The notes under the pieces: model-generated | Databases searched by the model: none | What the model saw: only the letters and a program-made list of their open reading frames with translations | What the model was told of the DNA's origin: nothing | Assembly (NCBI GenBank): GCA_030704615.1 | Contig: CM060734.1 | Coordinates: 34,984,042-35,048,041, forward strand | Source: Takakia lepidozioides | Lineage: Eukaryota; Streptophyta; Takakiopsida; Takakiales; Takakiaceae | Direction: 5' to 3' | Length of the DNA: 64,000 nt | Part shown: positions 37,932-48,524 of the stretch, in pieces | Layout: each line of letters opens with the position of its first letter | Position numbering within the stretch: the first letter of the stretch is position 1 | Position numbers and translations under genes: made by a program

Positions 37932-39704
37932 TTGGAGGGCAATAGCCATGCAGATGATAGGCCATCACCTGATGAGGACAAACAATTGGCATACAAGGCT
38001 GATTTGCTTCCTCATGTGCCTGTACATATTCCACTGTGGGGTACGGTTGGGAATTTGCATCGAGTAGCAGACAAGTGTGTGCACCAAGCATGGCAGGAGG
38101 CTTTTCCATTGGTGAGTGAGGGGAGTTCAGCGGCGTCACTTGGACCTCCTGAGTTAGTTCCTTTGGACACAGTGCCCATTACCTGGCAACCACCTGACTC
38201 AGGGATTTGTTTGCTAGACTTGTTTGGAGGCATGAGCACTGGGCTTGCAGGAGTATTGCAAGCAGGGATTAAAGTACGCAAGTACTTGTATGTGGAGAAG
38301 GATGAGATAACTCGGCGTATTTCTATGCGGCATATCGCCTTGCTCACACACCGATATCCTGAGTTGTTGTCTCTCTCAGCAATAAAAGGGTATCAAAAGG
38401 CCTTGCCAGTAGACATTACCTTGTTGGGGGCGGATGATTTGGACCGGCATGGTGCCATTGACTTGGCGATAGCCTGACGGCCTTGCCAAGGACACTCTCC
38501 CGCAGGTCATAGGAATGGTTTGCATGATGTCGCGCACCTCACTTCGGTAAGCTCCCCCTTCAAGTCATAGTTACTCGCTTTGATGCGCGCGCCTGACTCC
38601 CAACCTGGCCGCCCGGGCCAACTTGGAGCTTCGGCTGCTCACCGGGACATAACGGTCCCCCTTCGCTTCCCTCTAAACCCTCTACCTATTTGGGACTAGG
38701 AGAATTCCCTTTGGTAGATGGCAGTCCGGAACAGCTCCCCACTCTTTGGTCGCTTTCCGGCTCGCGCGCTTACTCACTAGTTTTTGGTCACCAACGGGCT
38801 TGCACCGTTCTCGGGGTTACTACTCCCTATATATACTTCTGTAGTTGTCCGCGGGGGTTTCATAACCAGCCATGCCATTTTATGGCGAACCACCACGAAA
38901 ACCCTCGACTCCCGGTGATGAGTCGCGGTGAGTCTTGGACCACTCACCACGGCCCCTATGGACCGTGATGAGTCCCAAGACTCCCCACGACTCCCACCAC
39001 GAGGTCTCCGCCCCCATGGTGAGTCCTATGCCACCCCCACTAAGTCCTGCTAAGCTACCACCACCCCTTGAGCCACCCCCACCGCAACCCGGTGTGCGGG
39101 GCTCCACCTAGTGAGCGCCTCCGCTTCCCTGAGTGCCTTGGGCACTCAAGGGTGCTTCAGCCCCCCATACCTATCGCTGCCGCTGCCCCCACCACAGGGG
39201 CAGCCCCTCATGTGTCCCGACCCCCTGCCCTCAAGGCAAAGGGCCGCGACACATGATGCACGACCGCATTTGTTTTGGGAGATGTTGCGAGTGTTGCGGG
39301 ACTTGCCGACGAGGCAAGTGCAACCTCTACGCTATATCTTGGAGAATGTTCCTCTTATGGGGGATTCTCGGGCCAGGGTTATGGCTAGTATGCATCAGGT
39401 GCGGTCTTGGATTGGATCGGCGATGCTATTGGATGCAGCAGCGGTGGGATCCCACGCGCATCGACCTCGATTGTGGTGGACCAATCTTGCACCACCAGAG
39501 CTGCTCAAGAGAGCATACGATTCCATTCAACGGCCACCCAATCTCACGGTTGAAAGCATTTTGGACCAATGGAGGCAACCACAGAGAGTGCGACATGATG
39601 ATTGTCCGCCTCTAGCAGTGGTCCATCGAGTGGGGCAGCCACGTGCGGCCTTGCCTACGCTCATGAGCAGGGAACAGTGGCCTGAGCAGGAACAGAATAG
39701 GTAG
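37932..39704 (+). pseudogene. retroelement-encoded cytosine-5 DNA methyltransferase-like domain, split by a solo LTR
   Basis: Without the LTR at 38528-39251 the same reading frame runs from 37932 to 39704. After a linker (VPLWGTVGNLHRVADKCVHQ) comes motif I, ICLLDLFGGMSTGLAGVLQ, the SAM-binding F-G-G loop, then GIKVRKYLYVEKDEITRRIS resembling the DNMT3-type motif II region. DAIDLAIA-like text (GAIDLAIA) leads to motif IV with the catalytic Cys, PCQGHS, at 38481-38498. Beyond the insertion lie LFWEMLRVL, motif VI RYILENVPLMGDSRARV and motif VIII HRPRLWWTNLAP, then a tail ending at 39704. Motif order I-IV-VI-VIII is canonical, not the rearranged DRM order. Damage includes a TGA and Arg codon just before PCQ, a frameshift from the protease and the LTR insertion. 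Motifs IX-X were not found. Confidence 0.8.
38528..39251 (+). mobile_element. solo LTR with 5-bp target duplication
   Basis: The 724-base element starts TGTCGCGCAC and ends GGCCGCGACA, giving TG...CA ends with inverted repeats TGTCGCG/CGCGACA. It is flanked by the direct repeat CATGA (38523-38527 and 39252-39256), the 5-bp duplication made by LTR-retrotransposon integrases. Removing it with one CATGA rejoins the methyltransferase frame exactly (HD|A in GLHDARPHLFW). A TATA-like CCCTATATATAC lies at 38836-38847. No internal domain is present, so the internal part was lost by LTR-LTR recombination. Its family is unknown; a truncated sister copy lies at 34213-34525. Confidence 0.88.
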
Positions 39705-40556
39705 TCGAGCCTCCCGAGGCCTCTCTCGCCGCCATAGTTCTAATACTAGAGATGGAAAGTGGGTGAGGTCTGTATGGTGGAGTCCTTTAGCAAAGGTGCC
39801 ATTGGCTTGACTTATATAGCGTGATAGAGTGGTTTCTCCTCTTTTCACCATTTCCGTATCATTGTGGCGTGGTTTTCTAGGACTATATGCTAGGAAGTGT
39901 GGTTGGATAACGATGTATGTTGTGGCACGATGCTTAGGTGCACGACACGTTGCTCATAACCACCACACTATCCTTTGCTTTCTGCAAACCTTGGAAATAA
40001 CTAATATTTTATGTGCATTCCCAGTACATGTTTTATGTGTTTTATGGGCCGCAGCAGACTTGCTTGCCTGGTAGACCCAGCAACAGACCTGCTTGCCCGG
40101 CAGACCCAATAGTAGATTGAGCCGCAGCGGACCCTCCGACGGGTAAGGGCGCTCCCAACCTTCGCAACCCTCGCTGCTGCATGTGGGCCCCGCCGTAGGC
40201 ACACGCATGCGCATTGAAGACGCTATTATCTTTCAATGAGAAACGATTGAAAGTACATGAAATTTAATGATGTGAGTTTTGTGACCTATAGCAACCCTCC
40301 CATCTATTTGGTTTGAATTTTTGCAAAAGATGTTGCTGATGATGTAGGCTGTAATACTCATCTACAAATGATTTAGGTGGCCGACAACTTTGCAACCGCC
40401 TAATTCAAGCTGTTGCATTTTTTTCATTAATGTTTTTTTGCTGCAACCATGACCGAGGAAATGGATTGATGAATTTTCCAGCAACCATGACCATTCCAGC
40501 ATTTTCTGGCGGTCATATCAATTTTAATTTAAAAACTGACATTTGATTATCAAATT
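39705..40556. other. tail of the DNMT element and spacer
   Basis: No further methyltransferase or reverse transcriptase motif could be found. A TATA-like CTTATATAGCG lies near 39815. A direct repeat of a 29-base unit (CAGACYTGCTTGCC core) occurs at 40055-40083 and 40084-40112. Confidence 0.45.
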
Positions 40557-41399
40557 ATGGTGGTCGCATGCCCGGACCACGTTTGGCACATAGAACGCAC
40601 AAGTGCAGGGTCTCGTGTGAAATGTACAGCGATCAGGGCAACAAATTTCGAGAAGTGTACTTCATCTATATCCAGAGATGGTGCCCGGACTCCTACTCCG
40701 ACTTTCACGGGTTTGATGCGTCCATACGGTCAACCAGAAGCCAAGAACCACAAGTTCTGGTTCTGCACAGATGATTGTGGCAGATATGTGCATGGAACCG
40801 TGCGTCCTTCCGTGGTGATGAAACCAGCTCCTCCAACCGTTTGGCCCGTCAAGGTGGGAACACATCTCACAAGTCAGGAGATTGCAATGCTGGAGGAGGC
40901 AGGCTTTTCCCTTGCGAGACAACCCCAACTGCATGCATGTGCTACTACTTCTACGTCCTCTCGGGTACCTCCGGCAAATCCTCACTTGTGGCCAACCTAA
41001 CGAGATGGAAAGCTCGTTCGGCGTTTCCCTCCAACCGCTGAACACTTTGGCAAAGTGGAGTCCGCAAGAATGCTCCAAGCTCGTGTTGCAAGCACCACGG
41101 AAGTGCCCGATCCCGGATATGGTCGGGTGTATACAATGATCACTTCGACATCTGCTGTTCATGACAGGGCCTACGACATCACGGTTTCCAATTTCCCCAA
41201 TTGCACATGTCCTGATTTTGTGAATATGCTATCAACCAGTTTGGGCAAGAGAGGTAAATTCATACCCTGCAAACATTTGTATTTCATATTTTTGAAGAGG
41301 ATGGTTTGCGATCCCAAACGTGACAACTTCGTTCACCAAGCCACTCTAAGTTTCAACGAGGTCGATACTCTATTGCAGCGCGATACAACACATAGGTAG
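40557..41399 (+). pseudogene. SWIM zinc-finger protein, frameshifted
   Basis: Two open parts, 40557-41000 and 41055-41399, belong to one protein broken by a frame change between 40900 and 41060. The first carries KFWFCTDDCGRYVHGTVRP and VWPVKVGTHLTSQEIAMLEE. The second has RVYTM, YDITVSNFPNCTCPDFV and FIPCKHLYFIFLKRM. CTC...CKH is a SWIM zinc finger (C-x-C-xn-C-x-H). SWIM fingers occur in MULE/FAR1-type transposases and in plant proteins derived from them; the upstream part has no transposase DDE motif that I can see. It could be a MULE-derived host protein family or a transposon-carried ORF. The frame change and lack of neighbours suggest it is dead. Confidence 0.65.
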
Positions 41400-42005
41400 C
41401 ATCAACTATGCAATGTGGTATGTGGACGACCATGCTATGAAATGTCTAATTTGCAACATTGTCATGGAAATTCAATTCAAATCAATTCGTTTGCAACATC
41501 GTCGGCGGTGCAATGATATGGTGTCTCTTATCCCTCCATTATGCTTCTAACTATACCGAGTGAGCTCTGAGTGGCAACTTTTATAAGCACATGCATCATT
41601 GCACCGTTCGAAGTCTACATGTCTTCCTGTCGCTATGCACTGCAATCATCTTTTGAAGATGATCCTAACTCTCATTGTTATTTGGGGAGGGACTCTGGTC
41701 TTCTCGTGGCAGCCTCTATGGTACACACTTTGTAAGGATATTTTCTCGTCCTCGTAATTGTAACAGTGAAAGAAATATTTGTAATTGCACAATGTTGGAT
41801 GGTACAATTGTAGGCCTCATGGCAGTCTTGATTGTATTCAGCCAAGGATTCCCTGCATTAATCCCACGGTCATAGGACCATCCTCGGTTATAGGCGACGC
41901 ATGTTAGTGCTGACGTGGCTAATGACAGTGCAGTGCCACGTCATCATTTGCCGCCACATCAGCCTGCTGACATGACGCTCACGCCAGGTCAACGTGGGTG
42001 CAGGC
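41400..42005. other. spacer with a dense ACGT-core tract at its right end
   Basis: No gene in 41400-41880. From 41890 to 42050 there is a dense series of TGACGTGG, CCACGTCA, CCACATCAGC, AACGTGGG and CCACGTCAGC words, then GCGTGAGCGTACGCTCGCGC, a near-palindrome. It directly adjoins the Gypsy RNase H end and may be part of that element's 3' region. Confidence 0.5.
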
Positions 42006-42600
42006 TCACGCCACGTCAGCTAGCGTGAGCGTACGCTCGCGCCATTGCGTCGTTGTGCATGGATTACGACTCAATCCATCTGCATCCCGATTGACAATAC
42101 CGGCTCGATGCACCACCTGGAAGTCGCACTCTTGAAGTATAAGTGCCCACCGTGCAAGCTTCCCTGTAAGCTTGTCTGACTCCATCAACCACTTCAATGG
42201 TTGGTGATCCGTGACAAGGGTGAAGAGATTGCCATAGAGGTAGTATCTGCAATGTGCCACTGCCCATACCGCAGCTAGATACTCCCATTCATAGGAACTA
42301 TACTTCGTCTCGGCATCATTGTTCGAGCGGCTAGCATATGCCACTACGAACTCTCTTCCCTCATCATCCACCTGTGTGAGCACTGCTCCAATCCCCAAAC
42401 ATACTCCAATCCGTATATAGCTGGAAAGGCCGCCCCCGAATAAGCCGCCTCAGAATAGGTGCAGAAGTCAATCGAGCCTTGAGTTCCTCCTGCTCCTCCT
42501 CCCACTGCCACTCCTGACCCACCTTGGTCAACTTGGTAAGAACCCCTTGCCCGCTCTCGCTCATCCGCATTGGGCTTCACCAATTGCTGTAGCACACTGT
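42006..42600 (-). mobile_element. Ty3/Gypsy reverse transcriptase end and RNase H fragment
   Basis: From 42570 downward the minus strand reads KLTKVGQEWQWEEEQEELKA, then SAPILRRLI and FQLYTDWSMFG, the connection between Gypsy reverse transcriptase and RNase H. After a frame break at about 42395 comes GIGAVLTQVDDEGREFVVAY, ASRSNNDAETKYSSYEWEYL, AAVWAVAHCRYYLYG and TLVTDHQPLKWLMES. Next is WALILQECDFQVVHRAG and NRDADGLSRNP, the RNase H end before integrase. The D in YTDWS and D in TDHQPL are the usual active-site positions. No integrase or LTR follows. It is opposite in direction to the retropepsin-DNMT fragment, so it is not simply that element's polymerase. Confidence 0.88.
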
Positions 42601-43821
42601 CCCAAATCAACCCAAGACCATTGTCTCGGAAAGCATGAGAGGAAGCATGAACTCTCTTGTCATTAGTAGTGATCCCAAACACATTCCTCTCTTGTTGTAT
42701 AGTATTGACCCCAAGCACTAGCTCAATTTTTTTATTTTTTATTTTTTTTGCTTTATCGCTGTTTCTCAATGTGACTGCATGTCACTACCACCTGTTCCTC
42801 CTTCTCTTTTGCTTTCTGGTCACCAATGTTGGGTGGTGCTATGAGGACTTAGCTACATTAAAAGAACAGGGAGGGGGGGGGGGGGATGTACTCATAAGAC
42901 GTTAATTGCCATAGCCATAGACATGGAAACAGCAGCGACAGCAGCATGTGGGGGGGAGACGTCACGATGTTAGTTGGTAACCGAGAACTTATGACAGAGT
43001 TTGGCATTGAGATCTCAGTAGATGCTTGTGATATCTTGTAAGAAACTGAGACTCTCCCAAGAATAGGCATCTTGGTTGCAATTGGCAAGGAACTGATTGG
43101 AGCAATTGCGCCTATTGCTGATCCTATAAATCCTTTTGGATACTTTTCTGCTGCCACATTGGCAATAACTTGTCAAAGTCACTCCAAACCACCACAGATC
43201 CACCAACGAGCTATGGACTACGGCCGTCAGAAGAGCAAGGGACGAAGTATTACCAAGGACAAAATAGAGACGGTCACCTGGAAAGTGTCGGTGATCGCTG
43301 TGGAGATTGCTTTCTGTAGATGGGGTACATTGGCCTGGCAAAAAGTGGGGCCAAGAGCCACATACTCTTTCTTGCTTTCTCTCCCTTACCATTCTCTTCT
43401 GCTAGGAAGGCCCACATGGCATCTACATGTGCTCTCAGTACTTTCTCCACTCGCTGACCCAACTCCTCTAAGGCAAAAACATGGATTTATAGACCAACAC
43501 TACACAAGGAATGAGAAGGATTTCACATCAAGAAACAAATCAAATCATCAATAGCTAGAAGAGCTTATGAACTATCAAGGATTGTGACATGGGTACCTAA
43601 ATAAATTGCTTCAACACAGAGACCGCTGAAGAAAGTTACCAACAGGACTACGACAGACATCATTTTTTTTTTTTTTAAGGCATAACTTTGATCTCCACCG
43701 ATTTTTTCAAGACTGACGAATATGAAATACAGTAATGCGACAACTTACAATGCAAACATTTCTAAGGTGAGAGAAACTGCTGAGGTCAGTATCTTGCGAG
43801 ATAGACATAAGGTCGGATTAC
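42601..43821. other. unidentified, partly coding-like
   Basis: Minus-strand frames at 42858-43157 (AAEKYPKGFIGSAIGAIAPI) and 43274-43462 (GQRVEKVLRAHVDAMWAFLA) look protein-like and may be pieces of one decayed gene, but I cannot name it. They do not match the cyclase exons expected after the CRD1 fragment above. A G-run lies at 42871-42884 and a T-run at 43664-43677. Confidence 0.35.
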
Positions 43822-44343
43822 CTTCAATCTCCTTCCGAGTTCTTTGAGAAAACCAAAAAACTCCGCAGTGCAGGAGCGCTCAAGAAACTCCACAATAATC
43901 TTGCCCATGGGGCCCTGTAGCTTTTCAACAGCTGCCTTGAACTCGGGATTCCTAACAAAGTCTGGTTATAGTCTGCTTTGAATCAGCAGCCAAGGCCTGG
44001 AACTCAGCCTCGTTCAAATTCTTGTTGATCTCCGTGTTGAAATAAGCGTTCCATTTCATCAAAATCAGTGGTGATAAACCGTGGAGTCAACAGAGTATCC
44101 TTGCTAAGCTCCTTGATCCCCTTCTTTGGCAGACATCACCACCCTGTGGCCATTAGACATGCCAAACGCCTTCAACGCAAAACCCAACTGGGCAATCCTG
44201 CATTGCCTGGAAGGAAGCGGGGAAGGAAGCGGGGAAAATGCCATCCTTGCTGTGCTCTGCAAGCTCAATCCTGCCCTTGCCTCCAGTGCCCTGGTTCTCG
44301 ACACCATAACAGTCCCCATTGAGCAAGCCGCCATAGTTGCCAT
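43822..44343 (-). pseudogene. Mg-protoporphyrin IX monomethyl ester cyclase (CRD1/CHL27) 5' fragment
   Basis: The functional enzyme is a plastid di-iron protein that forms the fifth ring of chlorophyll. From ATG 44343 there is a transit-peptide-like leader (MATMAACSMGTVMVSRTRAL, ending [10 protein letters not shown]). After a one-base frameshift near 44118 comes [20 protein letters not shown] and [16 protein letters not shown]. After another frame change come [17 protein letters not shown] and [10 protein letters not shown], and finally [10 protein letters not shown] at a normal donor, AAG|gtaatc, at 43822. Two residues of the usual FLLYKELGRR are deleted. Later exons, with the DEARHAGF and ENRHGDFF iron-binding motifs, are absent downstream. 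Clearly a truncated, frameshifted pseudogene of an exon-1 region. Confidence 0.85.
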
Positions 44344-45229
44344 CTCGGCCCCAACCAACTTGGAAGTCCAACCCTCCTCAAGAAATCTTGTATCACCAGA
44401 CAACCACTTAAACTCAGTAGCTACCGCGCTTCTTCTTGTAAGTCTGAAAGGAAAGTAGGTGTTTCCCTTATTTAAAAATTAATCATTTTTTAAGGGAAAA
44501 AAAAAAAACAGCGTTCTAGATCTAGTTTTCCTAAGAGAACGGCAGTGCCTCCAATTCACTTGGGATTCTTCACCCTCTGCAGGGGAGTGACGAGTACTTA
44601 AAGAACTCCTAGCTCAGTGGGATGGCGTCGTTCCAGCAAATTCCCGAAGAGGAGGGATCTCTAGAGCAGATGGCAGCTCCTCTGCCCCACGAGATGTCAA
44701 ACTGAGCGCTGTTACACCTGCAGCTTCCCAAGAAACCTGCCAAGCTGTCTTAGGGGCATCAGACAACAGGTCTGAGTGAACCACTTGTGCCTGACCACCT
44801 CGTCATCTCTGAGGTGCTCCATCTCGCCCTCGGCCACCATTGTTCCCTTCGAACTGGCCTCGCCGCAACTTAGGGTGCAAGTTATAACACTAACCAGGTC
44901 CTCTCCATGCCCATACTTGCCACAATGCCCACAATGCAACTGTGCAGGTTGTGCTTGTGCCCACCCCCTCTAAGGGTTAGGGGCCTTTAAAACGTGGCTC
45001 CCAAGGTAGGAAAATTCTAGGATTTTGGGGGAGCATAGCCATTGAGGAGAGCTTCCGGATGCACCGGAGGGGTAGCTCAGAAGGTCTATCAGTCCAGAGC
45101 TGGAGACCGAGACATTGAGAGACTAGGTGGGACAAAATCACTCCAACGCTACTCGGCTTCCCATCATAGAGGGGCGCACATCTAGCTTTCCTAATATGCC
45201 ACAGCATAAGAGCTCTAACACAGGACTAG
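44344..45229. other. spacer between cyclase pseudogene and LINE tail
   Basis: It contains an A-run at 44498-44510 and no definite gene. A minus-strand HCGHCGKYGHGED stretch near 44890-44935 hints at a gag-type zinc knuckle, but the last ligands are not in register. Confidence 0.35.
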
Positions 45230-45800
45230 ACCGGACAGTCAGACCACAAGTCACCATGAATAAAGTTTAAAAACAAAATGGAATGGCAGGGTAATGCGAG
45301 GTTTTTCCACAGATTGTAAAACAAGAACGTGATTCCAGATAGCGGAGGCCAGGGGACAATTGACCAGGCAGTGATCAATTGTTTCATGGGTTTGCACACG
45401 ACACCAAGTACAATCCATAAGACCCTCCGGGAAATGATCGCACGGACTGGCAGGATTCTATTGACCAGCTTCCACAAAAAAACACTTATATTTGAAGCCT
45501 TGTCTTTCCTCCACACATCCTTCCAAATAATAGTCCAATCTAGGTAGGGCAATCCGGTAGGTGAGTCCATTTCCTGGACCACTTGGAATCCATAGAAGCA
45601 CCAGGCTTGAGAAGGGAGGCCAAATCCACTCACCGCGGTCAAATTGAAGGAGAGAAATGGGAGCTTGAAGGAACCAGTGGAGGTACGGGTTGGAATGTAA
45701 CCCATTATCCAGCGAAGGGTTCACCTCCCCTGTTGCCAAACAGAAAACTTTTATGGGAAAGCATTGGAATTCAACCATTTCACAAAAGACCGGGGAAAAG
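45230..45800 (-). mobile_element. LINE (L1-type) ORF2 C-terminal fragment, zinc-binding domain
   Basis: The minus strand reads LDWTIIWKDVWRKDKASNIS then VFLWKLVNRILPVRAIISRR. After a frame change it reads MDCTWCRVQTHETIDHCLVN then CPLASAIWNHV. This is the zf-RVT region that closes plant LINE ORF2 proteins (FLWxxxxxxLPxR...CxxC...HxxxxCxxxxxxW). The reverse transcriptase core is not recognisable upstream; 45815-46111 on the same strand is open but unidentified. A short, broken copy. Confidence 0.75.
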
Positions 45801-46154
45801 AGGAACCAAACGATTTAACCTTGAACTTCCATCCTTGCAACAAGTCTCCAGATCTTGACATTGCGAAATCTAGGCTGGCGGGATACTACTGGTGACCAAG
45901 TCCCAACCTGCCACCGCTCTTCTGGAAGAAGGTTGGGAGTGGCTTTAAGCCTAGGGATCATCGCACCGCTCCCTGGGTCAACCTTTATGGCACCCACTTT
46001 AGAGGTTATTTCTTCTCTTTGTATCCCTTGGGAATTTAGTCCCCCTGCTAGAAATTTCAGGGCTTCCATCCCCTTTTTTATTTTAAGAAAAAAACTGATA
46101 GTGAAACTCATTTGTGGGTGTCAATTTAACTTGGGCATATTTGGTAGGGGATAA

Positions 46155-46479
46155 GGCATCTCCACCGGGGGTACACCAAACATCATTGCAACGGTAACCT
46201 CCTGCGGCCTCCAACACTCCCCTCCCCCAGCGGCAACCCCATCAAACTACCCTGCACGTCTTTTTGGCCTACATGCCTTGCTCCGGAGGGACCACCTGGA
46301 CAGACGCCGCCTTACCCTCACGCCATAAATGCAGTCGTGTTTTTTAGTCGCTCCAGCAGGTACCAGCCAGGCCTAGAGGGCCTCCATCCTGCACGAAATA
46401 CGGCCAGGGGTGCGGATACCAGGGCCGGGGGCTCCTTTGCCGTTGCCGGGGCATTTAGGGACCCCTAGTTGAGATGCTC
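46155..46479. mobile_element. Tourist/PIF-Harbinger-like MITE
   Basis: The 325-base element is bounded by GGCATCTCCACCGGGGGT at the left and, inverted, GAGCATCTCAACTAGGGG at the right, about 14 of 17 positions alike from GCATCTC on. Both ends abut TAA (46152-46154 and 46480-46482), the usual PIF/Harbinger target duplication, and GCATCTC termini are typical of plant Tourist elements. It has no coding capacity. The interior is GC-rich. Confidence 0.55.
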
Positions 46480-46482
46480 TAA

Positions 46483-48524
46483 GGACAAACAACTAAATGG
46501 TTTTAAGTTCTAAAATTTAGACTTGAAAGAAATGGTGGGTTTCCTCATGAAACGGGAACAATTACTGTAAAATCACATCTCTGACCAAATTAGCATCTTA
46601 TGCATCAGTGCATGCAATCCAATTTCGTTTCTACATAGCCCACCTTGTATATCAGCATTAATGCATGTAACTGGGTTCGCTTATTTGCTGGAGCAAGTGC
46701 AATTTACTGGGTTGGTAAGAAATGTCCTATATATGGCGTAATCGGTGAAGGGTTTCGATCCCAAGGAGCGGTTGATTCCATTGAACACCTATAGTTTGTT
46801 GTTTTACACCACCAATTTGGTTTATATGGGTGGATGCCAAAGTGACTGAAAGACGAGACTACTCAGAGAACAATTGAATGATCTAGTTTCTCTCCGCATG
46901 ATATATCAAGTAAAAATAAGATAGAAAACCTTGCCGGTTGTTGCATGGCATATTCTATCACAATCAGGGCTGCTTTCTCAACAACAAAGATGTCTGTGAT
47001 CAAACAATGTACCATTCCAGGTATATCATCACCAAGGTGCCAAGTGTTGTTCATCCAAACTAATGGAATACGTCCGCAATACTCGACCTGGTGTAACATT
47101 CTTGAATTGTAAGCTGCACATTGCTTGTAGAATAGTGCGACATGACAGCCTCTGAACTTCAACCTGTGTTCTCTGACCTCAGGACTTACAAGATTTGTAG
47201 ACCTACAACATGAACGGCAATCTTATGAGAAGCAACCCTCTTTTAGAAAGGCCAGGAAGCAACCCTCTTGTATCTCACTTATCCAGGGATATCCAAGAAG
47301 CAAGAAGCAACCAAGAAGCAATCCTCTTTTTGGAAGGATATCCCTCTTTTAGGAAGCAACCAGGGATATCCTTACCTCCCAGGATATCCTTATCTATCTC
47401 ACTCTGCATTATGGATACCAAATTTGGCAACTGGTTGCAGACTTTCGTAACTCAGAGACAGTTGTGTCATTTCAAATGAGTGGTCAAAGAACAACAAGAA
47501 TAAACTTCAAAGCATTGCTACCCAAAAGCTCCCCAAAAGCTCGCAAGTCAGATGTATGAAGTGATTCATATTAACCACCAATGTCTGCTGGGGGAAGGCT
47601 ATCGAGGATTTCCTCCATTAGTATTGGGGTCCATAGTAAGGTTCACCTGCAGAAAGTGAAACATAACAAGTTTTCTTCAGTTCCCCCAAGCAATCTTGCA
47701 ATGGGCCCCAAAGTGTCGGTGATGAAATGTCATTGTGCTGTTGGTGAGAGGCTTCATCCGCGGTGTTGAGCTGGAGTGCACTGCCTTTATAACTAGAGTA
47801 GATTAAAATCAAAGAGAGCACACTCCAGGAATCCAATCGACAAATACGACAATCGGTACCAATTCCAAGCAAAAATACTCTTGGTCTCATTTCTTATCAG
47901 TTCAAACAACTGCGCACTGGAAGATCGCGACACATTACAAATACCTATGAAACCCCCATAAACCTGACAATTATTTCTTCTTTCAATCATCTCCTTCTCT
48001 TTTTTCCTTGACATCTCATGGATACGGCCCAAAGTCCAACACAACCTCATGCTGCAAGCCAAGTGCATGGTTCTGAGGCTGCTGGATATACAGATGGTTT
48101 TTGTGCTTGCATAATGACTGCATATCAAGTGTGATCATTATCCTACTGAATTGTCAACCGACAATCGCAAATAATGTTCATGGCACATTTCAAATAGAGA
48201 TACCCAACCATCCCAACCCACCAGAAAGATAATCTTCCTACAAATCGGGACTAGAGAGTAAGATATACACCTTATAGGTATGCCAAATCAGATATCAGAT
48301 TGTAGCTGCGGGTAATGGAGTTATTCAAATAAGGCCAATGCCTACAACAGAGAGAGATATAAAACAACGGATGGTAGAAAGGAAAGTGGAAGCTTTGAGC
48401 ATGCAAGTCCAAGATTCCACGGTGATAGGGTTAACTGTGAGGTGCCCTTTCCTGCAGAGAGACAATGTCACAAGCATAAGGCAGTGATGGTGAGCACATG
48501 CCTCTTCTGGCTTGCAATGATAAT
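46483..48524. other. intergenic, 3' side of alpha-SNAP
   Basis: No gene recognised. The region 47220-47400 has many short repeats of GGATATCC, AGAAGCAACC and CCTCTTTTAGG in mixed order. The first few hundred bases below 48525 are probably the 3' untranslated region of alpha-SNAP. Confidence 0.45.

Noticed and set aside
40055-40112. CRISPR-like or centromeric repeat array
   Set aside because: Only two imperfect 29-base units occur.
42006-42600. polymerase part of the retropepsin-DNMT element
   Set aside because: It is on the opposite strand, 2.3 kb away, with an unrelated SWIM pseudogene between; common origin cannot be supported.
44712-44939. gag-type CCHC zinc knuckle (HCGHCGKYGHGED)
   Set aside because: The final Cys is out of spacing and the frame shows no other gag or LINE ORF1 feature; its position relative to the LINE tail is also wrong for one element.
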